In this document: one piece after another, positions 1-7,306 of the stretch
How positions within the stretch are numbered: position 1 is the first letter of the stretch
Layout of the letters: every line of letters begins with the position of its first letter
Assembly (NCBI GenBank): GCA_030653405.1
Contig: JAURZO010000101.1
Span: forward strand, 1-17,284
Direction of reading: 5' to 3'
DNA: 17,284 nt
Origin: Zwartia sp.
GTDB taxonomy: Bacteria > Pseudomonadota > Gammaproteobacteria > Burkholderiales > Burkholderiaceae_B
Program-made: the position numbers and the translations under genes
The notes under the pieces: generated by a model
What the model saw: the letters and a program-made list of their open reading frames with translations, nothing else
Database searches by the model: none
Told to the model about the DNA's origin: nothing

Positions 1-521
1 ATGGGCTCATTCAGTTATTTTCCGACAATGTATTTAATTTCTCCCATTTTGCGATGACTATGTGGGGGACTCAAGCGGCTTATCCCAATCTGAAACTCAG
101 TGATTTGTTCACGGAACAAGGCTCTAATGTCATTGATCAAGTGCTCTCGAACAAATGTATGCATGTGGTTGCCGATACACTCAATTACACCTACGGCAAT
201 CAGTTCAAAACCCTTCTAAGTGATAAACCCGGCAATACGATGGCTTGGGCAAAAGCCCTCATTGAGGGCAGCGTCTTGCCCGTTCAGCCGATTGCGCCGG
301 TAGTGATCTATTGGGGTACGAAAGATACGGCGGTCCCTCCAATCATGCACGAACTTTATCAAAAACAAATGTGCAGTAAGGGTGGAAATATCGAGCGTAT
401 TCAATTGCCTGGGGAGCAAACACATTTCTCAACACCTGGGGTTTCTGGTCCGATGTATGTCCAATGGGTGAAGGATCGTATTGCTGGCAAACCCGTACCA
501 AATGGTTGTCAAAAAAGCTAG
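1..521 (+). CDS. Secreted alpha/beta hydrolase (secretory-lipase-like), 3' part
   Basis: The frame beginning at base 3 is open to the left edge, so this is the C-terminal 172 residues of a longer protein whose start lies outside the window. The ATG at 54 is internal. The segment GTKDTAVPP followed about 40 residues later by GEQTHFS fits the acid (Asp) and His members of a Ser-His-Asp triad, with the spacing seen in the secretory lipase/LIP-type alpha/beta hydrolases. The nucleophile Ser would lie upstream. Cysteines in NKCMH, QMCSK and the tail NGCQKS would suit disulfides in an exported protein. Substrate is unknown, most likely an ester or lipid. No hairpin terminator follows the stop, and the next gene begins about 80 bases downstream, so read-through is possible. 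The family call is from recall of motif patterns and not from an alignment. Confidence 0.7.
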   Translation, partial: GLIQLFSDNVFNFSHFAMTMWGTQAAYPNLKLSDLFTEQGSNVIDQVLSNKCMHVVADTLNYTYGNQFKTLLSDKPGNTMAWAKALIEGSVLPVQPIAPVVIYWGTKDTAVPPIMHELYQKQMCSKGGNIERIQLPGEQTHFSTPGVSGPMYVQWVKDRIAGKPVPNGCQKS

Positions 522-602
522 AGTAGACCTTCCTAGTCCCCAATCGATTAATAGATGCATATTTAATATTCGCTGTCTCTCACCAAGAAAAGGAACATGA
601 TT

Positions 603-959
603 ATGCTGATTAGAAATGTATTTATTTACATTTGTGGTGCATTGCTTTTAACAGCCAGCCACCTTTCTTTTGCTCAAAATGTGCGAGTGTTTGTGCATCA
701 CAATGTCGCTGATTACAAGGTTTGGAAAAAGGGCTATGATGATTTTGCTCCACAGCAAAAGAAAGGCGGTGTTTATTTTCAACAGGTCTTTCAATCAGTT
801 GATAATCCAAACAATGTAACTGTTATCCATGACTTCCACAGTCTCGAAAAAGCCAAGGCCTTTTTTGAATCTGAAGAGCTGAAGGCCACGATGAAGAAAA
901 TTGGATCGCTTGGAAACGCTGAAATTTGGTATGTGCATCTTGATGGATCGCACAAGTAA
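603..959 (+). CDS. Small exported protein with ABM-like dimeric alpha/beta-barrel fold
   Basis: This gene encodes about 118 residues. A hydrophobic N-terminal segment ending in a signal-peptidase-like LSFAQ site predicts export, leaving a mature domain of about 95 residues. The mature part begins with VRVFVHHNVADYKVWKKGYD and later has the element HDFHSLEKAKAFFES. This arrangement is typical of the antibiotic-biosynthesis-monooxygenase-like dimeric barrels, often annotated as cyclase or ABM. An ATG also exists at 597, but AAAGGA (589-594) lies only two bases from it and eight bases from the ATG at 603, so 603 is preferred. The gene follows the hydrolase and ends before the terminator at 1106. 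Members of this fold act on many small molecules and the substrate cannot be read here. A periplasmic location is unusual for the fold, although exported homologues exist. Confidence 0.7.
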   Translation: MLIRNVFIYICGALLLTASHLSFAQNVRVFVHHNVADYKVWKKGYDDFAPQQKKGGVYFQQVFQSVDNPNNVTVIHDFHSLEKAKAFFESEELKATMKKIGSLGNAEIWYVHLDGSHK

Positions 960-1105
960 TGAACGTCAGTCAGGTGGCCTTGCGCCCCTTGTTCACAAAA
1001 CAATACCTACAGACTCTATCTCACGCAGTCTCGTCGGCAGTTTCAAGTAGTCCTTAACATCCTCCGCGCAAGCAGATCTAGCCCCAACCTCCACTGAAAT
1101 CATAG

Positions 1106-1138
1106 AAACCCTAGCGTTCGCGCTGGGGTTTTTGCTTT
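1106..1138 (+). terminator. Rho-independent terminator with UUCG loop
   Basis: An 11-bp stem (1106-1116 with 1121-1131, a single G-U pair) closes a TTCG tetraloop and runs into TTTTTGCTTTT. It lies between the convergent small exported protein gene and the ATP-grasp gene. The T-tract is strong on the plus strand. On the minus strand the tail is weaker (TTTCTATGATTT), so it may work in both directions. The stem pairing was checked base by base. Confidence 0.85.
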
Positions 1139-1191
1139 TGTGGGCCTGTAACTGGATGTTTCTGTTAATGACAACAGGGCATGTGCTCTTG

Positions 1192-2172
1192 TCAGGCAAT
1201 GGCTGCAGACGTGTGAACACTTGCCCGCCGGGCATTCAGATCATGCAACTGCTGCCCAAGATATCGGGCAATCGCACGCATACCGTACAGCCCAGCTGCA
1301 GTTTCAGCGTCGCTGTTGTAGTTGGTATTTGTATTGACATCGTAGGTGTAAATTTCACCTACCTCATCAACAATAAACTCAATTCCAGCAATCTCTATCC
1401 CGTTTTCGGCGATGAAGCGCTGATAACGCTGGATGATGGGGTTATCAAAACCCTCGATGATCTGAAAGCGCGGCGCAGGCGCTTCGGGTGCAGTTTCGCC
1501 CACCGGACAAAAAGCATCACCGATCTGGCAAACGTCCGCTGGACAGAGCTCAAACCCTAGCGAAGTATCAACGCGCACGGCATAAAGGAACTTGCCGCCT
1601 ACGAATTCGACGCGCGTAATGAAAGGCTGTGGTGCGCGAATGTATTGCTGGATCAGCGTGATGCCGTCGACGGAGGGATCGAATTGCACGCTGTTCACAT
1701 AGTCCTGCAGGGCATCGATATTATGGAAAAGTTTTACGCCCAGCCCTTTGCCTGCGCGATTATGTTTGGTGATGAATGAGCCTGTCATCTGGCGGGCGGC
1801 TTCGATGATGTGCTGCTTGCCGACTGCAGCGATGGTGTGGGGGGTCTTGACCCCGTAATTCTGCAAAGCAACATACTGTGCGACCTTGCTAATTTCAAGC
1901 TGCAGGGCGCGGCTGTTGTTCACAACACGCCGACCGTGAGCTTCAAGCCAGGACAGCACTGCTGCCGTGTATTCGGGCGCGAAGCGGTGATCACGAGTGT
2001 GCGAAGAAGCACTCATTCGGTTGTAGAAAACTCCCTCAGGCGCAGGCACGGACAGATCCAGTTTGCCTTCGTCCAGAAACCACTCCTCGTAAGGTAACTC
2101 CAGCTCCCGAAAAGCTGCTTGTAACGGCTCCACCCAGGCGGAGTTCTCATGAATCACATAAATTTTCGACAT
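1192..2172 (-). CDS. RimK-like ATP-grasp ligase, substrate unknown
   Basis: This gene encodes 326 residues with the layout of ATP-grasp carboxylate-amine ligases. Residues 1-85 form a Rossmann-like pre-grasp region. The first ATP lysine is likely in SKVAQY (K96), and the second lysine with a glycine loop is in ITKHNRAGKGLGV (K136). A hinge-like LIQQYI lies near 173-178. The magnesium-binding signature GIEFIVDE followed by YTYDVNTNTNYN contains E265, D278 and N280. Such enzymes activate a carboxylate as acyl phosphate and join it to an amine, as in RimK glutamylation or glutathione synthesis. No neighbour suggests the partner substrate, so the product is unknown. The gene stands alone. Two direct repeats lie just upstream and the terminator at 1106-1138 lies downstream. 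No strong Shine-Dalgarno sequence precedes the ATG. Family assignment is firm, exact function is not. Confidence 0.85.
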   Translation of the reverse strand: MSKIYVIHENSAWVEPLQAAFRELELPYEEWFLDEGKLDLSVPAPEGVFYNRMSASSHTRDHRFAPEYTAAVLSWLEAHGRRVVNNSRALQLEISKVAQYVALQNYGVKTPHTIAAVGKQHIIEAARQMTGSFITKHNRAGKGLGVKLFHNIDALQDYVNSVQFDPSVDGITLIQQYIRAPQPFITRVEFVGGKFLYAVRVDTSLGFELCPADVCQIGDAFCPVGETAPEAPAPRFQIIEGFDNPIIQRYQRFIAENGIEIAGIEFIVDEVGEIYTYDVNTNTNYNSDAETAAGLYGMRAIARYLGQQLHDLNARRASVHTSAAIA

Positions 2173-2514
2173 ATCTTATATTCACGATGCCGGCTACACA
2201 AACGCTATCCGGAACGGCATATCCGGACAATCTGTCAGCGTAATAAAAAATCATTAAAACCAAAACGACATTCTTACAATTTCTTTATAACCAATCAGTC
2301 TAACAATGTACATGCGACATTTATCAACGCATACCGAACACATGGTTTACAAGTTGACGACGTTCTTTCGAATGGACTAAATCACGAGCGTCTAACTACA
2401 GGACGGTTGAATCATAAATGTCATTTTAAAAGACAGTTCAAAACCAGCCTGTATGACTTATATCAATCACTGTAAAAATGGCACGTTCGCGCTGGTTTTT
2501 TATTTTTATGTGGC
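2173..2514. other. 342-bp AT-rich intergenic region with promoter-side repeats
   Basis: No convincing gene lies here. The open frames present have no ribosome binding site and no recognisable protein. It should contain the promoter of the minus-strand ATP-grasp gene at its left end and the transcript end of the minus-strand transferase gene at its right end. The octamer TATCCGGA occurs twice, at 2206-2213 and 2220-2227, 14 bases apart start to start and 34-55 bases upstream of the ATP-grasp start. A pair of sites this close could be an operator. The rest shows nothing notable. Confidence 0.5.
2476..2505 (-). terminator. Degenerate terminator-like element downstream of yfcF
   Basis: A run of A residues, the sequence CGTTCGCGCTGG (2484-2495) and a run of T residues resemble the terminator at 1106-1138, with which it shares this 12-base core exactly. 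Here the left arm is altered (GGCACG instead of a complement to CGCTGG), so only the base of the stem and the A/T flanks still pair. It lies immediately past the stop of the minus-strand transferase gene. Function as a terminator is doubtful. Confidence 0.35.
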
Positions 2515-3138
2515 TTATGCGTTTTTAAGCGGACGTTTCAACTCCATCCACTCCATAATTGCCGGATGTTGCCACTGAAACTTGGCATAGTTTTTTAAAG
2601 ACTCTGGTACTGAATCCCCATTAAAAATCAAACGATTCAGCATCAAAGCCAAATCCGTATCCGCAATAGACCAAGATTCGAATAAATTCATCCTTCCATC
2701 ATCGAGTAACAAACTCGCAACCTGAATCAACTTTTGTGCTGCAACTTTGCCTGCTCCAGACAACTCTGCAAAAACTGGCTTATAAAAGATAACTTCTGTT
2801 GACCTCTCCTCGCGCAAAGCTAACAAATCACTTCTCAACCAAGCTTGAATTTGACGGGCTTTCGCACGATCTTGAACATTATTTGGATATAAATTGGGAT
2901 TTGGCTTTATTTCCTCTAAATACTCCGCGATGGCTGACGATTCAGAAAGCGAAAATTGTCCATCAATGAATGCGGGGACGCGGCTCGTCACAGAGCTTCG
3001 GAGATAGTCATTTGAAAGGTTTTGTTTGGCATCAAGATCTATCGTTTTTAATTCAAAATCCAAACCTTTCGCGCGGAGGCACACAAACACCGACATCGCA
3101 TAGGGCGAAGTAAATTTTGAATCGACATAAAGACGCAT
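2515..3138 (-). CDS. yfcF: Glutathione S-transferase, YfcF type
   Basis: This gene encodes 207 residues with the usual two-domain GST layout. The N-terminal thioredoxin-like domain (about 1-80) includes TSPYAMS near residue 10 at the catalytic position, the cis-proline VP (54-55), and the gamma-glutamyl-binding LSESSAIAEYLE (E66, S67). The C-terminal helical domain contains RARQIQAWLRSDL-like and SIADTDLALMLNRL segments. Both closely match E. coli YfcF as I recall it. YfcF enzymes conjugate or reduce with glutathione and are linked to peroxide tolerance. AAGGA lies about five bases from the ATG, supporting this start. The gene appears to be a single transcription unit, with the DUF1254 gene about 76 bases upstream on the same strand. 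Base composition is much lower in GC than in that upstream gene. Confidence 0.88.
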   Translation of the reverse strand: MRLYVDSKFTSPYAMSVFVCLRAKGLDFELKTIDLDAKQNLSNDYLRSSVTSRVPAFIDGQFSLSESSAIAEYLEEIKPNPNLYPNNVQDRAKARQIQAWLRSDLLALREERSTEVIFYKPVFAELSGAGKVAAQKLIQVASLLLDDGRMNLFESWSIADTDLALMLNRLIFNGDSVPESLKNYAKFQWQHPAIMEWMELKRPLKNA

Positions 3139-3214
3139 ATATTTCCTTACAAAGACAGGCCGTCGGGATCATCTAAAAAAGTCGTATTGACCATATGATC
3201 TTAATTTGGCCGAC

Positions 3215-4684
3215 TCACTTAAACAGTTCGATGCTCGGAAGCGGCCAACTCTTGTCAAAGTAGGCTTCGGTCGGCGCGTAAAGGCGAAATAGCGTGAACC
3301 ATCCCCGGCCAGGCACAGTCGGAATCCAGTTCTTCTCGAAGCCCTTGGGTGCATTCGGCCCCATGTAGATATCCACCGAACCGTCAGCATTCTTGACCAA
3401 GTCCATGCGCGAGGAGCGGTCGGCGATTTGTTCCTTGGTGACGATAAAGCTGCGCGTATCCACGTCGTAGAGCGTAACCGACCAGAACTGCTTGGCTGGC
3501 ACATTGGGCGGCACGCGTAGACGGTAGTTCTTGCCGCCATCCAACCGGCTGCCGTCGGCCGCAAGTTCGTAGGTGCCCAGGTATGCTTGGCCGACGCCTG
3601 GAGTCTTGCTGACCATTCCCGTGGTCGTGGTCACCGCTTGATAGAAGTAGTCAGTACGCTCATCGAGCTGGGTATAGAACTCAGCCTCTTGTTTCGGATC
3701 GAGCATGATGACGTATTGCCAGTTTGAGTCCGGGCGGTAGCGGGAGCCCTCGACGCGCTTGTCGAAGCTGATGGCCATCGCCATAGACTCGCCCACAAAG
3801 GTCGCTTCCATCAGCAGTTTCTTCTGACGCTCATCGGGCTTGAACGGTTTGCCCTTCTCGATGCCCAGTGGCGCCAGCATGGCCATGAAGAAGCGATCGC
3901 GCTCGGCGACTGGCTCCCGGTTCAGGATGTCGGCAAGTCGTTCCCAATAGGCCAAGCCGCGCGGCGGGACCTGGCTCCACTTGCGCCCCTCTGGCTTCAG
4001 GAAGCGGGTGACCGGAGGGTTGTCCCGCTGGGCATAAGGGTACAGGCGCAGCGTCTTGACCCAGGCGTCGGCCTTGGCCGGATCGGGATCGAGAGCGCGA
4101 TGACCCACGAAAATATTGAACGTCGGCGATCGGACGACCCGATACCCGTCGGCCTGGATATCAGGCGAATCTGGCGGCAAGACCAGGTACTTCGCTCCCT
4201 CACCTTTGTCCGGCCCGGCGAACCCAGTATCCGTGATTGGCCGCTGCCAGAAGTCGAGCACGCCGCCAGCACTGGGACCGGCAGGCACCTCAACGACTAA
4301 GGGGCCGGTCTTGGACAGATCGGAATAAGCAATGATGTAGGGGGTGCTAGCGTTGGGTGTTAGGATACCCAGCTTATCCTCGACCGAAAGGTAGATGACA
4401 TAGTCTAGATCGCCCGTGCCCATGCTCTTTGCAGCAGAGGCCTGCCACTCGGCAAAGCCGATGATCGGCAAGCCCCAGATGTAGGCTTGGCAGGCCCGCT
4501 GGAAATCGAGTTCATCATAAAGTTTTTCGACGGCCTTCTTCGACGGAAAGCCCTTGTCAAATTCAATCTTGCCGATGCGGGTGTCCTTGGTGCCCTGCAG
4601 CACAGACTGTTCCTGCGCAGCTACGGGCAGTGCAAGGATGGTGGCGACGAGCGCGGCGGCAACCTTGGTCGTTATATTCATCAT
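3215..4684 (-). CDS. Exported DUF1254/DUF1214 domain protein
   Basis: This gene encodes 489 residues. The first 22-24 form a signal peptide (hydrophobic core AAALVATILALPVAAQ). The DUF1254 region follows (about 40-190, including AYIWGLPIIGFAEW and TPNASTPYIIAYSDL). The DUF1214 region (about 330-460) includes LRVPPNVPAKQFWSVTLYD and the near-terminal GWFTLFRLYAPTEAYFDKSW. The length is usual for the family, which has no established biochemical role. GGAG is placed properly before the ATG at 4684, and a second ATG at 4681 is also possible. The gene is preceded by a short gene (4715-4888) that resembles a deleted copy of the same family. GC is conspicuously high: one sampled line, 4021-4080, has 41 of 60 G+C, against 26 of 60 at 5221-5280 in the acetyltransferase gene. 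This suggests acquisition from a GC-rich donor. Confidence 0.85.
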   Translation of the reverse strand: MMNITTKVAAALVATILALPVAAQEQSVLQGTKDTRIGKIEFDKGFPSKKAVEKLYDELDFQRACQAYIWGLPIIGFAEWQASAAKSMGTGDLDYVIYLSVEDKLGILTPNASTPYIIAYSDLSKTGPLVVEVPAGPSAGGVLDFWQRPITDTGFAGPDKGEGAKYLVLPPDSPDIQADGYRVVRSPTFNIFVGHRALDPDPAKADAWVKTLRLYPYAQRDNPPVTRFLKPEGRKWSQVPPRGLAYWERLADILNREPVAERDRFFMAMLAPLGIEKGKPFKPDERQKKLLMEATFVGESMAMAISFDKRVEGSRYRPDSNWQYVIMLDPKQEAEFYTQLDERTDYFYQAVTTTTGMVSKTPGVGQAYLGTYELAADGSRLDGGKNYRLRVPPNVPAKQFWSVTLYDVDTRSFIVTKEQIADRSSRMDLVKNADGSVDIYMGPNAPKGFEKNWIPTVPGRGWFTLFRLYAPTEAYFDKSWPLPSIELFK

Positions 4685-4714
4685 GGCATCCCTATCTCCG
4701 GCTAATTGGTTTGT

Positions 4715-4888
4715 TCACTTTTGCAACTCGAATTCACCTGGACGCCAGGTCTTGTCTAAAGGCCACGAAGTCCGCGTGGGGATCTCTGCCGGGATGAGTG
4801 TTGTCATCTTCAGTTTCGGCTCTTCGGCGGCGTAGCTGATAGTTGCAGCCAATGCGCACACGAACATAGTGGCGAGTAGGTTAAACAT
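4715..4888 (-). pseudogene. 57-residue remnant of a DUF1254-family paralogue (signal peptide joined to C-terminal tail)
   Basis: An intact 57-codon frame starts at ATG 4886-4888. AGGA sits about 10 bases upstream of it, so it is probably translated. It encodes a signal peptide (NLLATMFVCALAATISYAA), then KLKMTTLIPAEIPT, then the tail SWPLDKTWRPGEFELQK. The tail aligns without gaps to the end of the adjacent DUF1254 protein: DKTWRPGEFELQK against DKSWPLPSIELFK, six of 13 identical. The middle part resembles the start of mature DUF1254 proteins as I recall them. The most economical reading is a paralogue that lost about 400 internal codons in frame. It ends 30 bases before the full-length gene and shares its orientation, so the two form an operon. 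A genuine small exported protein is the alternative. Confidence 0.55.
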
Positions 4889-5025
4889 GGATCTGGTTTC
4901 CTGTAGGGTATGTTCAAATATGGCACAGGTTGCATTCAGGCGCAGGTTACCTTTCGCCGGCCCTTGTGTCTACGCCCGTTAATTCTCAACCTTATTTGCG
5001 TTCTTCACTAAACGAACTTAACGAC

Positions 5026-5478
5026 ATGCACTTTCGAATCGCCCAACAAACTGATCTCGCCGATATCATCAAAATGCTTGCAGATGATCCTTTAGGATCT
5101 CAGCGCGAGGAATTTTCTGATCCCGTCAAACCTTGCTACTTAGAGGCTTTTAATCATATCGACGCGGACCCAAACAATGAGATCATTGTTGCAGCTGATC
5201 ACGACAACCGACTGTTAGGTTTTTTACAAATCACGTACATCCCTAATTTGACGTTACAAGGCAGCTGGCGTGCCCAGTTAGAAGGCGTACGAGTCAATAC
5301 GTCCAAACGTTCCACAGGCATCGGCAAAGCGCTAGTCGAACACGCCATAGAAAGAGCAAAAATTAGAGGCTGTCATATGGTGCAGCTGACATCAAACAGT
5401 ATGCGACAAGATGCGTTACGGTTTTATCAATCACTTGGCTTCAACCCTAGCCATGTAGGTTTCAAGCTATCTATTTGA
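5026..5478 (+). CDS. GNAT-family N-acetyltransferase
   Basis: This gene encodes 150 residues from ATG 5026. The frame extends upstream to a TTG at 4930, but those 32 codons encode no fold-like sequence and the GNAT domain begins exactly at MHFRIAQQTDLADI, so 5026 is chosen. No clear Shine-Dalgarno sequence is seen. The acetyl-CoA pyrophosphate loop is KRSTGIGKAL (R95, G98, G100), after the beta strand EGVRVN. The C-terminal LRFYQSLGFNPSHVGFK is the usual closing element. The enzyme transfers acetyl from acetyl-CoA to an amine on an unknown acceptor, in the cytoplasm. The gene lies 29 bases before the amidohydrolase-like gene and is probably co-transcribed with it. Base composition returns here from the GC-rich block to the local average. 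Confidence 0.85.
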   Translation: MHFRIAQQTDLADIIKMLADDPLGSQREEFSDPVKPCYLEAFNHIDADPNNEIIVAADHDNRLLGFLQITYIPNLTLQGSWRAQLEGVRVNTSKRSTGIGKALVEHAIERAKIRGCHMVQLTSNSMRQDALRFYQSLGFNPSHVGFKLSI

Positions 5479-5507
5479 TTAAACCGATCAACCCCCATCA
5501 TGTCTCG

Positions 5508-7202
5508 ATGAATAATATGCATCTCACTCAAAAAATTCTGACAGTCTATGTAGCGCTTTACTCTGCAGCAACTTTTGCAAGCACCACGGTTTATTTCAAC
5601 GGCGATATCCTCACGATGCAAGGAGATCGCCCACACTATGTCGAAGCGCTTGTCGTCCAACATGACAAAATAGTATTCACTGGTGACAAGAGTCAGGCGC
5701 TATCAAAGGCTGGAACCAACGCAACGATGAGCGACCTCAAAGGTCGAACGTTAATGCCTGGTTTCATCGATAGCTGGGGACACTTCACACTGATCGCTCA
5801 AAACACGTTAGGGGTCAATCTAGGATACTTTGCACAACATCCTCCAAAAACCAAAGCAGAAGCAATTAACAAGTTAGTCAGCGAAGGTAAAACGTTTAAT
5901 GGCTGGATACTGAGCTCCGGCTATTCGTCAGCAATGCTGACAGATGGTGGTCTGTCATTAGCCGATTTAGATCAGGCCTTCCCACATCAGCCACTGCTTA
6001 TACAGAATATTTCAACCCTGACCGGTCAAGTGAACTCAGCTGGTTTAAAAAAACTTGGCATTACAAAATCAACGAAAGCTGCTTCAGGTTTCATACCGGT
6101 CGACCCAAAAACAGGGGAGCTTACTGGTGAGCTAATTGGTATGCCTTTTATGGATGCGGTGGCACGTGCCGTGGGTCATTACTCTCAAGACATTACCTTT
6201 GATACATACCGCAAAGCCGAACAGATTTATCTTTCAAATGGCTTTACGACCGCCCAGAGCTATGAAGCGACCGTTGGTGACATTGATAAGATGCGCACAG
6301 CCGTTAAAGAAAAGATCGTTTCCCTGGACCTGATCGCGTTACCAACTTACGACGTCGTTGATGAGCTACTAAAAACTAATCCAACCTTCCAGTTTGGATC
6401 GTATAGCAGTGGAGATAGAGGCTTTAAAGTCGCTGGCATCATGGTGCCGACCGATGGCGCACCACAATTGCGCCTAGCCTACTTTTCCAAGCCTTATACA
6501 AACACAGGAAGCTTTGGCAAAGATTGGCGTGGCTTCCCTTACACCGCACAAGCTTTGGTTGACCACTATGTGAAGCTCGCCTACGAGAAAAATATCCAAT
6601 ACTTTGGGTACAGCAACGGGGATGCTGGAATTGATATGACCCTTTCAGCCTTAACCAAAGCGCTTAAAGAAACGGGCATCACAGATAACAGAAGGACCGT
6701 CATTTCCCATTCATTTTTTGCGCGTAATGATCAGCTTGAACAATATCGTGATCAAAATATTATTGCCATCACTCTACCAAATCATATTTGGCTTTATGGC
6801 GATGTCTATCTGGAGATACTCGGTGAAGAACGAGCCCATAACCTAAGCCCTTTACGTTCTGCCGAAAAACTAGGAGTCAAAACTGGGATTCATAATGACA
6901 CACCTTCGTCTGGACCAAATGTTTTTTTCTCAATATGGAGTGCAGTCAATCGAAAAACCTTCAGTGGCAAAACGCTCGGAGAGGGTCAACGAATTGATGC
7001 ATACACAGCGCTTAAAGGCTTTACCGTAAATGCAGCTTATCAATACAAAGAGGAACACAATAAAGGCACCTTAGCGGAAGGAATGTTGGCAGATTTGGTG
7101 TTACTTGATCGCAACCCTTTGAAAGTGGACTCAGATGAAATAAAAAACATCCGAGCTCTCCAAACTATCAAGAATGGCAAGACCGTGTATGTCAGTCAAT
7201 AG
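5508..7202 (+). CDS. Exported amidohydrolase-fold protein (Amidohydro_3/YtcJ-like) with altered metal site
   Basis: This gene encodes 564 residues from ATG 5508. Residues 1-24 form a signal peptide ending TFAS, so the protein is periplasmic. The beta-sandwich start NGDILTMQGDRPHYVEALVV and end GTLAEGMLADLVLLDRNP, and the segment SNGDAGIDMTL, match the YtcJ/Amidohydro_3 group. In that group the first metal motif is normally HxH. Here it reads PGFIDSWGHF, with W90 for the first His and H92 kept. The usual lysine four residues before DG is a methionine (M312, before D316). The usual His before xNGD is Y368. The later His (H401, ISHSFF) and Asp (D464, HNDTPSSGP) remain. The protein may be catalytically altered or inactive. 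The frame also has a TTG at 5475 overlapping the preceding stop, but the signal peptide supports 5508, or 5517. Confidence 0.8.
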   Translation: MNNMHLTQKILTVYVALYSAATFASTTVYFNGDILTMQGDRPHYVEALVVQHDKIVFTGDKSQALSKAGTNATMSDLKGRTLMPGFIDSWGHFTLIAQNTLGVNLGYFAQHPPKTKAEAINKLVSEGKTFNGWILSSGYSSAMLTDGGLSLADLDQAFPHQPLLIQNISTLTGQVNSAGLKKLGITKSTKAASGFIPVDPKTGELTGELIGMPFMDAVARAVGHYSQDITFDTYRKAEQIYLSNGFTTAQSYEATVGDIDKMRTAVKEKIVSLDLIALPTYDVVDELLKTNPTFQFGSYSSGDRGFKVAGIMVPTDGAPQLRLAYFSKPYTNTGSFGKDWRGFPYTAQALVDHYVKLAYEKNIQYFGYSNGDAGIDMTLSALTKALKETGITDNRRTVISHSFFARNDQLEQYRDQNIIAITLPNHIWLYGDVYLEILGEERAHNLSPLRSAEKLGVKTGIHNDTPSSGPNVFFSIWSAVNRKTFSGKTLGEGQRIDAYTALKGFTVNAAYQYKEEHNKGTLAEGMLADLVLLDRNPLKVDSDEIKNIRALQTIKNGKTVYVSQ

Positions 7203-7306
7203 TTTATTTTGGGTGATTCAGTTTTTTTAAATCGCTGGGTTTATGTATTTTTATACATAAACACTACATATTGGACATATACCAATCATCAAAAAAAGGG
7301 CTGGAT

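Noticed and set aside
993..1235. Minus-strand 80-codon frame between the exported barrel protein gene and the ATP-grasp gene
   Set aside because: It overlaps the end of the ATP-grasp gene and the terminator at 1106-1138, has no ribosome binding site, and the sequence matches no family I know. It could be a remnant but nothing supports that.
2360..2380. TTCGAAT motifs that recall a tRNA T-loop
   Set aside because: No cloverleaf, acceptor stem or anticodon arm can be formed around them on either strand.
4930..5025. N-terminal extension of the acetyltransferase from a TTG codon
   Set aside because: The added residues show no signal peptide or fold element, and the GNAT domain starts cleanly at ATG 5026.
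5475..5507. TTG start of the amidohydrolase gene overlapping the acetyltransferase stop
   Set aside because: It would put 11 non-hydrophobic residues before an otherwise normal signal peptide; ATG 5508 gives a standard one.
7239..7262. Hairpin after the amidohydrolase gene as an intrinsic terminator
   Set aside because: The stem is A/T-rich and is followed by ACTACATATT, not a T-run, so I list it only as part of the control region.
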